This document shows positions 1-11,200 of a DNA stretch of 21,071 bases, piece after piece. Source of the DNA: Byssochlamys sp. IMV 00236 (taxonomy: Eukaryota; Ascomycota; Eurotiomycetes; Eurotiales; Thermoascaceae); assembly GCA_001931875.2 (NCBI GenBank), contig MSJH02000242.1, positions 1 to 21,071 on the forward strand, written 5' to 3'. Numbering within the stretch: position 1 is the first letter of the stretch; each line of letters starts with the position of its first letter. The notes under the pieces were generated by a model. That model did no database searches and was not told where the DNA came from. It saw only the letters and a list, made by a program, of their open reading frames with translations. The translations under genes were made by a program, and so were the position numbers.

Positions 1-20
1 AAAAAAAAAAAGAGGTTTAT

Positions 21-837
21 TTACCAACGCAAGAAATGAGTGGGACACTGTCATTGAGTTAGAAAAAATTTAAAGTCTGTTATGTATGCAAAAATACCTC
101 GTAACCATGTGGATTCTTTTGAAGATATTCCTATATAGACATAAGCATTATTACTAGTACTACTATTACTGTTTATATTTTACTTGATGATATTCTTCAG
201 CGTCATAAAACTTTCCAGCGGGTACAATTTCTGTAACAATCTGCTTGCCCTTGTAATGCTTCTCTTGTACTTGTGCTGTCACTTTTTCAGCAACAGATTT
301 TTGTTCTGGGGTATGATAGAATATGGCAGATCGATATTGAGTACCAACATCAGGACCTTGTGCATTCTTGGTTGTTGGATCTGGCATCATCAATTACTTT
401 TTCTTTTAATGTAATATATATTATCATTACCATGCATTTTATAAAAAAACTCGACTAGAGTATCAAAAGATACTTTTGTAGGATCAAACTCGATCTCTAA
501 TGCTTCAGCATGGTTGGTCAATCCTGAGCAGACCTAACAAACTAGTCTTAATGATTGCATAAATTACAGTGTCATCTACCTTTCTGTAGTCAGGATCATC
601 CACATGTCCACCCGTGTATCCAACTTTGGTACGAATACCGAATTGATTAAAATGCTTTTTATAAATGTGTTCTACACCCCTTTATTATGCATACGTGTCA
701 GCTTAAATCATATCATTCATTTTTAACAATTACCAAAAGCAACCAGCAGCAAAAGTAGCCTTTTCTAATGACATTGTTGTTGTTGTGCTTTGAAAATGAC
801 GAGTTAAAAGAGATGTACGAGATAAAAAACGATTCAT
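21..837 (-). CDS. msrA: Peptide methionine-S-sulfoxide reductase MsrA, six exons, mitochondrial-type presequence
   Basis: Reduces methionine-S-sulfoxide in proteins and free Met. Exons (minus): 837-734, 679-580, 533-431, 380-184, 130-98, 47-21; all joins keep frame and give 187 aa. Catalytic motif GCFWG has Cys33; the family-typical VCSG lies at 69-72, then HDPTT and GTQYRS, and the C-terminus GYECPTHF carries the expected resolving Cys180 on a last exon of only 27 nt. The first 21 residues ([16 protein letters not shown]...) are Arg/Ser/Thr-rich without acidic residues, a mitochondrial-targeting composition. A second in-frame ATG at 774 opens the canonical [14 protein letters not shown] core, so a 166-aa cytosolic form is likely (inference). 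Exon 4 runs into a stop at 166-168 if intron 4 is retained. The stop codon lies 20 nt from the window edge. Divergent from VAC14. Confidence 0.93.
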
Positions 838-1010
838 GAAAAAAAAAAAAAGAAATCACTCAGATGATCATTGATCCAATGATGCTCAAAATAAGACATT
901 CCAAATTTAGAAACCCTGTATACACACACGCACGCACACACAGAGAGAAAGAGAAAGCTGGATCTTGATATCTTTTTATTTATTTTTTCTCTCTTTTTTC
1001 AGAGTGAAAA
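838..1010. promoter_or_regulatory. Short divergent promoter between msrA and VAC14
   Basis: Only about 170 bp separate the outer msrA ATG (837, minus) from the VAC14 ATG (1011, plus), so both promoters must share or abut this DNA. It contains an A run (about 839-852), a CA/GA-rich simple tract (about 922-957) and a pyrimidine-rich tract ending in CAG at about 962-1002. The last could be a transcription-start pyrimidine tract or the end of a 5' UTR intron just before the VAC14 start. Confidence 0.6.
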
Positions 1011-4000
1011 ATGGACACGAGTCTATTCTCCCCTAGTTTGATAAAAGGCTTGACTGATAAGACCTATGATAGAAGAAAAGCTGCTGCATTAGATATCGAA
1101 AGGCAAGTGTTCATTAACTCATTACTGTCTACAAAGCTAAAAAAAAAAAGTTTATGTCAACAGACTTGTACGTGAACACGAAAAGTCTGAAGAAACGATC
1201 ACACAGATAGTGGATGCCCTAGTTCAAGAGTTTGTTTACTCTAATAATCCTTATGCTCGCTACGGTGGTCTAATAGGCTTAGCCGCCACTTCAATAGCTT
1301 TAGGACAAGTAAATATATACAAGATATATAAGAAATAGCTTATGTAAATATTTCTCCTACAGGGCGTTTCAAAATATTTGGATATCATCGTTCCACCTAT
1401 ATTGACATGCTTCAGTAATCAAGATCAAAAAGTAAGATATTATGCCTGTGAGAGCATGTACAATATTGCAAAGGTTGCAAAAGGTGAAGTGCTGAGGTAC
1501 TTTAATAGCATATTTGACGCTTTGTGCAAGGTAAACAACAGTTGTCCCTATTTTGTTTAAAAGTGCTAAAATACAAAAAGTTATCAGCAGATTCAGAAAT
1601 AAGTGTTAAGAATGGAGCAGAACTCCTGGATCGATTGATAAAGGATATCGTGTCAGAATTAGCCACAACCTATGAATCACCTTATAGCGAGCCTTACAAT
1701 CCTCCAGAATCTGGTCAGGAACTATTTACACCATCCTCTTTACCTCGAAATACAGCATTTTCTTTACCTCGGTTTATACCATTATTAAGTCAACGTATCT
1801 ATGTGCGAAATTCTGCTTCGAGACAGTTCCTAGTGTCCTGGATGTCAGTATTAGATTCAATTCCAGACTTGGAGCTTGTGTCATTTTTACCTGAGTTCTT
1901 GGATGGTCTAATACGCTGCTTGAACGATGCTAGCGAAGATGTACGAGTAGCCACAGGTGGATTGCTTCAGGACTTTTTAGGAGAGATCAAGGAAGCCGCT
2001 TCAGCCCGTCAGCTCAGGCAACACAATGAATTTCAAAAGTACCTCAAAGATCAAAAACGAAAAGCCAAGCAAACAAACACTTCATCTACACCGTCCGCAG
2101 CGGCAACCAAATCAGTCAATTCGGCAGAGACAGCAGAAGACACTGCAGAGAACACATATGTAGGAGAACATGAAGAGGAAACAACCGTTTGTGGTTCAAC
2201 CGTAGAGGTAGAAGAAGAAGAAATTGATTCAGAAAATGATGGACATGGCAAAGGGACGTATGTGCCTGGTCAAGGAGTGATTGTACAATATGCCAAGATT
2301 GTCAAGATCTTGGTCAGCCATTTATCTTCAACAGAGGAAGAGATTCAAAAAACGGCACTTTTGTGGATAAATGCCTTTATAGATATTGCCAAAGACGTCA
2401 TCATTCAATTTACTCCCGAGATCATCAAGGAGGTTTTACCATGCTTGGCTCATTCAGTTACCGCTATACGTCTGATTGCATTAGAAACAAACCAAAAATT
2501 GCAAAAACTTGTCTTGGAAACTTCGATTGTACCAGCTCTTCCCGAACCCACATCAAGTGTCAGCGATCCATCGGGAAGTCCACAACAGTTGCGACTAACT
2601 CAAAAAATGACAAGCAGCAACGACATAAGCGATTCATTCGATTACCAGACGACCGTAGCCAATTTACGGCTACAGTTCTTGAACCCCCATGAGGAAACAA
2701 GGGTTGCCAGCTTAGATTGGTTATTGATGCTTCACAAAAAAGCACCCAACAAGGTAAGCTTAAAACTGATATGAAACTTGTAAGCTCTAATCATACATTA
2801 AAGACTTTAATGTCTGATGATGGTACATTTCCAGCTTTACTTAAAACGCTATCAGATTCTTCAGAAGAAGTGGTTCGCAGAGATTTACAGTTATTAGCAC
2901 AAATATCATTCTATTCAGATCAAGACTATTTCCGCAGCTTCATGGTTAGCTTATTGTCTCTATTCAGTACCGACAGAAGACTTTTAGAGACAAGAGGGAG
3001 CCTCATTATACGACAGTTATGTATGAGTCTGGATCCTGAACGTATTTACTGTACAATGGCGGATATCCTGGAAGCGGATGATGATCTTGAGTTTGCTAGC
3101 ATTATGATACAAAACTTGAATATTATATTGATTACGGCTACTGAACTATCCGATCTTCGTAAGAAGCTTCGAAATCTGGATAACAAAGAAAACCAGAGGC
3201 TATTCAATACCCTTTATCGATCATGGTGTCACAATGCCATATCTGCATTCTCGCTCTGCTTGTTAGCTCAAGCATATGAACATGCATCCAACATGCTTCA
3301 AACTTTGTAAGTGTATATATAAATGGCCAGCAACCAAGTTGCTCATTCACTATCCTTAGTGCTGAACTCGAAATTACTGTCAACTTGCTTATCCAAGTAG
3401 ACAAATTGGTCCAACTTTTAGAATCACCCGTTTTTACATGTAAGCTAAAACAAGATATATGTTACCTATATTCATGCTTGTGCTATAGATCTTCGTCTTC
3501 AATTACTAGAACCTGAAAAATACCCCTATTTATTCAAATGCCTGTATGGTATCCTAATGCTGCTACCTCAATCTTCGGCATTTTCTACCTTACGAAACAG
3601 GCTCAGCAGCGTTTCATCATTAGGTTTTCTTCATGTCTTGCCAAAAAGGTAAAGAAAAGCCCAGAGATGTATACAGAAAATAGACGATTTTTTTTTTCTC
3701 TAGCCCTGTAGCAGCATCTGCCGTTAACAACACTGCCACATCCACTACCTCTACAGAAAAACGACAAGCATCAAAAGCCAAAGTGGACGAAACAAACGGC
3801 ATCAAATATCAAGAACTTTTACAGCACTTTAAATCAGTTCAAGCCAGGCATGAAAAGCAAAGAAGACAATGTAACATCCAACAGTTTTATACAGTCTATT
3901 GATACTGAGCCCATTTATATAGCATTACAGACTGCTGCACGCGCTAACACTTTTGTAAGATCTAGAAAACCCAAAATAATGTATGGTGATGTCAGTGGGC

Positions 4001-4299
4001 CCTCTGGTAATAACCAGCAAGTTTTTGGCTTTGGAAGAGACGATAGCTCAATTAGTAGTAATAACAAGGGCTTGGGTATATTATCAAATAACACATCAGC
4101 CAATGCAGCATCTAGCGCTACTCCAGTTGGAGCAGGAGGTATTCGAAATGGAATGGCTAGTTTGGGATTGACCAACACAGGCTCCGGAGGCGATTCATCA
4201 AATAATAACACAAGTGGAGCAAATAATCATGCTAGGTCCTCGACAAACGCAACAGGAAGCACAGCAGGTAGAATGATGGCAAGAAGGACACGAAGGTGA
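1011..4299 (+). CDS. VAC14: Vac14, scaffold of the PIKfyve/Fab1 phosphoinositide kinase complex, nine exons
   Basis: HEAT-repeat scaffold that holds Fab1/PIKfyve kinase and Fig4 phosphatase at the vacuole and so controls PI(3,5)P2 (known for the family). Exons: 1011-1102, 1164-1308, 1363-1530, 1581-2753, 2804-3306, 3360-3439, 3489-3648, 3704-3870, 3923-4299, giving 954 aa. The N-terminus ([17 protein letters not shown]) and [13 protein letters not shown] are typical Vac14. An acidic Ser/Thr/Glu-rich insert covers about residues 302-358. The conserved [14 protein letters not shown] and [10 protein letters not shown] block follows from about residue 530. Intron 1 uses a GC donor (AG|GCAAGT). 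After the usual Vac14 ending ([15 protein letters not shown]) a stop would follow at 3900-3902. A 52-nt intron, 3871-3922, avoids it and adds an Asn/Ser/Gly-rich tail (residues 830-954). That last intron is inference; the rest is firm. Confidence 0.93.
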
Positions 4300-4854
4300 T
4301 AAAATGTTTGTTTTTCATTAAATTACAAAGTCGCTTTCAAAAGCTATTTCTCTCTCTATGAAAGCTAAAATAAATAGAATTAAGAGGTGTGTGATCTACG
4401 AAAACACGCAGGAAACATGCTTGCCAGACCGGTCGGCCATCTAGCCATGCCTTCCAAATACGGATGCGGTATCAAGTGGGTGACGCTTCCTTCTCCTTTA
4501 CCTCCACTTCTCACGCCTTTATCGTGCTTCCAAATGCCAAAGAGAAAAGAAGCGAGCGAGCCTGAATCATCAAAGAAAAGAACAAAAAGGATGCATTTTC
4601 GTTTGCCAAACCGGCGTCTAGGCGAAGTGAGCAGCTAGCCTTTCTTGAGTACTTACTTGATGTGACATTTTAGTAACGAGTTATGCATACTTGCTTACGT
4701 GACAAAAGGGGCGAAAGCATATCAGGGTTTTTATTCAGGGGATATAGGAAGTTTACAAGGAACAGGTTACCAATGAGGGGATATATATGCAGAAGGAGAG
4801 CTTCATGCCTAAGACCGTGCTGTATTGAAAAGGAGAAGGTCATGTACTTGGGAA
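4300..4854. other. Intergenic, VAC14 3' side and 3' side of the nuclease-like ORF
   Basis: No supported gene. The first 80 bases are AT-rich 3' UTR with an AATAAA-like run near 4367. From about 4390 the base composition becomes visibly less AT-rich, and this continues through the ORF ending at 4855. An 83-codon plus-strand ORF (4387-4638) has a Lys/Arg-rich end but shows no family features. Confidence 0.5.
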
Positions 4855-5496
4855 TCAATAGCGCGATGCCTTGCCTCGTGACTTGCTGGTGGGCTTGTCG
4901 ATCTTTGAGCATACTTGAGAAATGGGCACAACAGAAGCAGCTGCATCAGAAACTACAGGAAGCTCTACACTGTGGCAATGGTACCAGAAGCTTTGGCTTA
5001 CTTTTGCAAACATGTTCAAGCTTTTTAACGTGACAAACGTGTGTAAATCAGTAAGCGATGGCGCCATGACCAGGGATGCAATTTCTGTCATGATGTAGAA
5101 CTGATGCTGTTCTTTGCGCACCATGAAGAATGACGGACAAAAGCTATCGATTAAAAACGCAATGCAGCCAGCGAGATTAGCCTGGCCAATCGCCTGTTTG
5201 CAAGCGGCGCCAAGCTGAACCACATCCAGGCACACAGAGTGCTTGGTTGTTGACTCATTGCCAACTTTGACTTCGCCAAACCCAATGGATTGGGCAAAAT
5301 CGTGTTGTGCAAGCGTGGAGATAATGGCATCAGGGCAGATATCCGTTGCTACATCAGACTTATTGGCCCATCGCAAAGCAACATTACGATCTTGGTCAGC
5401 AAGGATCTCAGACAGCAACACGTCATAGTAGGTTGATTGCAACTCCACTTCTCCGATCTTGTTACGATCGAGCAGCCGAATGCGAGGTAATTTCAT
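4855..5496 (-). CDS. Putative PD-(D/E)XK-type nuclease-like protein, possibly truncated
   Basis: Intronless ORF of 213 aa. Seen in the sequence: a helix with Glu30 (LLSEILADQ), then PDAII with Asp56, then 18 residues later GFGEVK with Glu75 and Lys77, followed by a predicted helix (CLDVVQLGAACKQAI). This order, helix-E, PD, ExK, helix, is the layout of the PD-(D/E)XK phosphodiesterase fold. The C-terminal part is hydrophobic and mixed, and the tail is Lys/Arg/Ser-rich. Related GFGEVK-containing proteins recur in Mucorales genomes as far as I recall, so this may be a lineage-specific or mobile family. An in-frame stop lies four codons before the ATG, so no upstream extension without splicing is possible; the protein may be 5'-truncated. 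Function, substrate and activity are not established. The local base composition is richer in GC than that of its neighbours. Confidence 0.55.
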   Translation of the reverse strand: MKLPRIRLLDRNKIGEVELQSTYYDVLLSEILADQDRNVALRWANKSDVATDICPDAIISTLAQHDFAQSIGFGEVKVGNESTTKHSVCLDVVQLGAACKQAIGQANLAGCIAFLIDSFCPSFFMVRKEQHQFYIMTEIASLVMAPSLTDLHTFVTLKSLNMFAKVSQSFWYHCHSVELPVVSDAAASVVPISQVCSKIDKPTSKSRGKASRY

Positions 5497-6756
5497 CGGG
5501 AAACATTACATGCACCAGTAAATGCACCAGAAAATAGGCCAATACTAGAGGCACTACTTCTATCCATTACCTATGATGTCGCCCAACAAAGCTATTCAAT
5601 GTGTAGCGTCAAGCTAAACATAACTTTATGAAGTTACCGTCTTGGATTGTCTCTTTTCAAGAAGAAGAAAGGGATAAAAAAAAAAGAAATGTAGTTATTT
5701 ATTTATTCTAATTTCATGTTGTCAGACTATCAACAAAGATGCAATAACACGTGTAATTATGATAAATTCGTATTTTATATTAGAGAGTGAACTGGGCAGC
5801 CTTAGGTTAGGCAGAAAATTTGGTAGTGTGAAGTTGTAAAGTGGCAACGTAGGTATTATTGTAATCAACAATAGAATTAGCACATCAAGGAATAAACCCA
5901 CAAGCAAGATTCCCGAAGACGGCCCCTTTGACAATATGGTGTTGTTGACAAATGAATTATAATCAACAAGTAGATTCATCAAGCGTGTAGATACAAGCTA
6001 TACAATAGGCTTTCAAACCATTGACTATAAATACCCTTTGAACGAGGGCTTTATATTATCGAATAAAAGAGTCCTAAAAGTATTGACCTGTCTTTTTGAT
6101 AATATAAAACAGCGACAATAGATACTTATTTTTGGAACACTGTACTTGCTTTGGGCAGACATTCAACCAAAAGAAAGCGATACTAAGCTTTGAAAGCATT
6201 ATAGTGTGATTGTGTTGTATTTATATCAATGCAAAATGCTACGCATTGAGTATAAAATTTATTTTATTAAGAGGCATCAAATCCATAGTCTCCTTCTATA
6301 GATTGTATATATTGTATAAATAGCCAGGAGTGAAGAGGCATTTTATCCCTTTTTTTTTCACTTGAACAACTGACTGAGGTCCTCTTGAATAAATCTATTT
6401 ATTAACTGCCATTATGGCCATCCTAGAATACATTTGAATACTGTCATTGGAGACTCGAAGCAATGGACACTACTATCTCGTCCGTACACCAGTCCGTCAC
6501 AGCATCTAATTTTTCATGCCTTCTTTACCTTCCAGCATAGGGAGCATGGAAATTTAGACTTGGAAAATATAGAAGAAATGATAAGTTAGAAGGCATATAG
6601 AGCATGCAAACTGACCCTGGAAGGCATGAAAGGTAGGCGTGTTGAAAAAAGGTTCGTTATTCATAAAGAATAATCTGATGCGTGTACAATTAATTTGACA
6701 CTTTTATGCCGTCTAGAGCCATTTTGGGAATAATACAGCGCGTTTTTTATCACGCT
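5497..6756. other. Intergenic, no supported gene
   Basis: AT-rich sequence with only short ORFs. A 12-bp inverted repeat (TTTCATGCCTTC at about 6511-6522 and GAAGGCATGAAA at about 6620-6631) lies near the right side. A short palindrome TTATTC-ATAAA-GAATAA sits at 6657-6673, just outside the transposase relic. A CACGTG hexamer occurs near 5748. None of these has an assigned function. Confidence 0.5.
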
Positions 6757-8040
6757 CTTCAGAGGGCTTGCTTATTACGACACTTGTCCAAGCATTTGTG
6801 CGAATGGTTAACAATCCCTTTAAAACCACTTAACCTCAAACTATTAGAAGTTTCACTGATCCGTGTAATTAGCGCTTTCTTTTCAAGAAATTTGTTATGT
6901 TTCACTTTACTTTCGACTACTGACCAGGATTGCTCAATTGGACTGAGTTCAGAGGACTATGAAGACAAGTAAGTACAGTAATAGCCACGAGATTCTATGT
7001 ACTTTGCTATGTCCTCCGATGTATGGATAGGAGTATTGTTCATCACGAGGTAATGGCCTTTCATGTGCGGATACTGGCCCATTTCATCCATTATGGCTTT
7101 CAGAAAGCTAACGTAGTGTCCCGTCACTGTTCCTTTACTCACATGCCCAACGTCATCTCTTCACTTTCTCTTTTTATCAGATGAAGGTTGAGGAAGTCTG
7201 CGGCTGCATTTGATTAGACCTTCAGCAGACATCACGCCTAAAATGGTGGTTGTTGTTGCTCGTATTTTGGGAACCGTGACCACTACTGGTGTACCTTTCC
7301 TTGACCATGCCATACCATGTTTCAAATTAATATGGAAAGCAGATTCATCAAGAAAGACACAGTTTCTCGTAAAATCAACGTCGGTTTTTTCCCATTTATG
7401 AGTCCAATCTAGGCGCTCTTGAATCTTTTCTTCACTGTTCCGATCTATGGGTTGAAACAGAGCTTTTTTGAGAGACAAGTTGCAATGTTCTTTTATAAAA
7501 TCAAACAAAGCACTTTTAGATGCTTTTAATTCTGTAAATATTTGTTTTAACTTCTCTATTAATTCGTCCAGGGCGATTGAAGGGTTCTCCTCAATGCGCT
7601 CGAGAATGATGCTTTTGTGTCCGTCGTGGAGAACACGTGGATGGTCAGCCTTTCTCTGCTTCTCAAAGATACTACCAGGATTCTTTTCGTACTGTTTAGC
7701 CCATTTTTGTGCTGTACGAACGTGAATATCAAGTTGTTTTGCTGCTGCAGCTGCGCTCAGGCATTTCTCAAGCAACAATCTGAAGAACCTCACTTTGTCC
7801 TGATCTGAATAGCGTGTGTATAGTTTTGCTTCATAGATGTTTCCTTCATAACAACATCACTACCAGGCTGTGCCTCCTTTTCCACCTGCATTATCTCTAC
7901 TATTTTCACTCTTCCCAGAGGCAGCTGAACTAGGTATTGTGTATGAGAACTCAATGTTTCGAAACGAAACTGCTCCTCATCAACAAAAACTACACCTATG
8001 GAAGCGAGCTTAACCTTGATCCAATGAATTATTCATAAAG
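6657..8040. mobile_element. Probable extent of the Tc1/mariner-type relic (ends uncertain)
   Basis: A 12-bp direct repeat, TTATTCATAAAG, occurs at 6657-6668 and 8029-8040, just outside the transposase-related sequence on both sides. Tc1/mariner elements are expected to have inverted repeats and a TA duplication, so a direct repeat is not the expected structure. These are given as approximate limits only. Short inverted matches (ATTATTC / GAATAAT) exist near both ends but are too weak to be called terminal repeats. Confidence 0.35.
6759..7835 (-). pseudogene. Dead Tc1/mariner (IS630-type) transposase
   Basis: Reads in one frame from about 7835 to a final stop at 6759-6761, interrupted by in-frame stops at 7161-7163 and 6957-6959. 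An N-terminal helix-turn-helix region (AAAAAKQLDIHVRTAQKW) is followed by the DDE domain: FLDES with the first Asp, the second-Asp motif reading MNNTPIH where the family has DNAPIH, and SPIEQSW carrying the third acidic residue. The second catalytic Asp is therefore Asn (codon 7038-7040, AAC). Two stops plus the missing catalytic Asp mean no active enzyme. The coding frame changes near 7813-7822: upstream, a different frame stays open to about 8030, suggesting a small indel at the N-terminus. Terminal inverted repeats could not be defined. Confidence 0.88.
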
Positions 8041-8209
8041 TCAAAGGATGTAAATATATCCAAGAGTATTTCATATGTGCATCATTCGTTGTCAGTTGAA
8101 CAAAATGAGTTTTGAGAGACAAATCTTGCGTTTATTCTAGATTACAAAATAACTTTGCTTTTCTTCAATAAAAAGAAAAAAAGGGGGGTATAAAATGCTT
8201 GAAGGGATC

Positions 8210-11200
8210 CTAAAACTGACCTCCCTCGGATGGTCCGTGGTATGAGTGACGTTGTCTATTTACAGTAAATTTGGTATTGTATTGACCACTATTGCCGCCT
8301 CTATCGTTTTCTAATGCTAGTATCCTGAGCTTGCGTTCAAGCTCACTTTTGGTTTCACAAAAATGGGTTAATTACAACTAAACCAAAGAATTAAAATAGC
8401 TTACATTGCTTTCAGTTGCCATTGATTACGTTCCTTCATAGTAACCTCAAGCACCCTTCGCAGCTGAGCTTCTGCACTTGGATTGTGTGGTCTATTGTTG
8501 TCCAAGTCGTCATCATAGTGCATGTGCTCATACAATCTAGCCAGATTATCTAGCTCAAGGTTAAATTTCTATCAAGAATGAGTTCGATATGGCAAATCAA
8601 GCAAAATAGTATATACGTTACATCACAGACGGTGCCTAACTCTGACACAGAATCTTCTAGATCTGCCTTGAGCATACTTATTTCCTGGTCCTTCTTTTGA
8701 AGTAGCGAATTGAGCATCATGATGGTCCTATTCTTTTCTTCCAATTCAAGATGTAATTCGGTATCAAATGCCGGTTTCTTAAAGTCTGAGAAAAACCTCA
8801 CGTGCATTTGCTGACTATCGTCTGGAGCAGCGATAGGAATCAATAGATCTGACGCTGGCCGCGCCTTGAGCACAGGAGTTGGTGGTGTATCAAACTTTAC
8901 ACAAAAATAAGCCTACAGCATTGTATTTTGTTTTATTTTTTTACTTACCATTTGCTGGTATAACGAACGCTGACTGTTCATAGTGGATAGCGTGCTTTGT
9001 CGACTATTAATTGAAGATTCACCACTTTCAGTCATAACAGGCGTAGGCTCCCTACTACTACTACCAATACTACTTGGTGGCCGGCGTAGATCACTTGTAC
9101 TAAAAACCGTTTCTAATATACTCTTTTCCTTCCTTGCTGCAGACTTTTTATATAAAGGTTTAGCAAATACACAATAATCAAATCTTTTTTTTTTTGGTTA
9201 CCAAGATTTCACAAGAAGCAGTACGAGTAGGATGAACACTTGGCTGGATATAACACGTAAGAAGAAGGGGATACAGTGCTTTGTTTGAACTTACACTAAG
9301 CTGTCTTTGCTGACCAAGCATAACATCTGAGTGCCTTTCTCCAAGCTTACCCAGTTTTGAAACTGGAAATAGTTCCGATAAATCCGGAGTAGGTTGCTTT
9401 TCGCTCCTGTGCCGCGAGGAAGAAGAATTAATGGATTGCAATGTTGATTTGGAATCTATGCTTCGGTGAGATCGAATGGAGCTGTTACAGGAAGACGAGC
9501 CTGTAGAATAGCGCTTTGAGCAAAAAGAAGCCTCTAAATCGATAAGATAGTCATTATGCGTATAAGATGATTTTTGCTTGGAATTAAATGAACTAGTGGC
9601 CGTTATAGGTGAACTAGGCCCTTGGAAAGCGATAGACGATGAATTATTACTGCTACTACTGCTGCTACTACTACTACTGATGCTATTGCTACTGTTGCTG
9701 CTGTGTCCTGCAAGTGAAGAAAACAACTTGAATGTTGGTCGACTTTTCTTGCGTTTCAGGTCTTGTTTAGTAACGAACTTTAGACCATCATGAGATGAGC
9801 TGTGTTCATATCTCAAATGCTTTGCATTCTCTATTCGATTCGCTGTCTGCAAATCCCGATCACAGGCGAGAACTATGAAAAAAATTAGAACAGCTATTAT
9901 TACAAGTAAATTTGCACTTACGATTGCCAAACAGTAAGTTTCGGGCGTCATGGATAAAGAAACCATCACTTGCTCGGAATGTCAAAAGTACCTGACTATT
10001 CTTTGTATTACCAATGGCACATTTGCTACGTATAGCAAATCTGTTTCTATTGGTAAGTAAAGCAAGTTTGGGGAAGATATGTTTTTTACCTGTAGTTATT
10101 GTCCCTTTCATGAGGCACAATAAAACCTACCATGTTTGGCGAGCCATCGTTATTACTAAGAATACTTTCAACATCAATCGTGTTTGATTCTGTATAAAAT
10201 AAGGCTATTTCGCTCTATTGGGCGGAGAAATGAGAAAACAAGGCCCCATGAGGCACTTTGTACTATGGAAGCATTTTATTTCACATTACCTTATTTGGCT
10301 CTTCATCATACTGTGCCATGGAGTAAATGTTTGTAAAAAAATGATGGCGATTCCACTGACAATACATTGTATCTATGCGTCCTTCTAATATCGATTTAGT
10401 ATTGGATTATTGGATATTGTTGTTTTCTAACCATGAGCTGTTCTGCATTCATTCCTTGCCTTTCCAAATTGGTAAGCAAAATAGGACAAGGCCTTTTCGA
10501 CAGTATGAAGATATTGTTTATTAATATAATTGCCGCTTTGAGATAAGCTGAAGATGTGAGCATGATCTTGTTGAAAGTAAGCCTCTAATGACTTTTGCGT
10601 CTTTTCATCTGTGTTATCGGAAGAAGGTGGCGAGACACCCGTATGGTTACACAGCAAAGTAAATGATGCGTCTGTCACTAGAGTTAGTCTATTAAAATAT
10701 TTAAATCAAAAACGTACCCAAAGGTCCTTCATGAAGACTTATGTCAGCTAGGCTTATCCAGCCTAGAAATTTAAGTTTTCCAGAAGAGAACGTGTCTCTG
10801 CTGATACAAAAGTCTAGCTTTTCTGAGCCTTCGTACAAACGTTGATCGAGTCCACAAAGGTCCAAACCATCGGTATCATACGACGGACGTCGTACGACCA
10901 TAATTTTATCAGAAAATAAAAATAACGTTACAGGGTATAGGTGTTTCATTGTTTGTATGTCAAGTTGAATTACGTCCAGATAACATAAGAATCGACGGTG
11001 AGAGTTAATTAGGGATTCCTATAGAAAATGAAAGCATTACAAAAATGAACAAAAATTCACTGATGAAGCTAGCTTAGTTACAGGACAAGCATGGATGGTT
11101 AACAGCAATCTACTAAATATCTTCAATGCCTGCGTATGTGCTTCTTCCGTCATATTTGCAATCTCTTCAGCTTTCAAAAGTGCTTGATGTAACCCAGGTA

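Noticed and set aside
166..393. 75-codon ORF read as a complete small MsrA-like protein
   Set aside because: It is exon 4 of msrA plus retained intron sequence. Conserved N-terminal and C-terminal parts lie on neighbouring exons with good splice sites.
3850..4299. Separate 149-aa gene overlapping the end of VAC14
   Set aside because: Its frame is reached in frame from VAC14 through a 52-nt candidate intron, and its low-complexity content suits a tail better than an independent gene starting inside a conserved exon.
4387..4638. 83-codon ORF with a Lys/Arg-rich stretch
   Set aside because: No family features, no promoter or splice support, and it lies in a 3' flanking region.
5722..5982. 86-codon minus-strand ORF with a hydrophobic stretch
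   Set aside because: AT-rich DNA readily produces Ile/Leu/Phe-rich frames. No conserved pattern or neighbouring exons were found.
6657..8040. TTATTCATAAAG pair taken as terminal inverted repeats of the transposon
   Set aside because: The two copies are in direct, not inverted, orientation, and no TA duplication could be tied to them.
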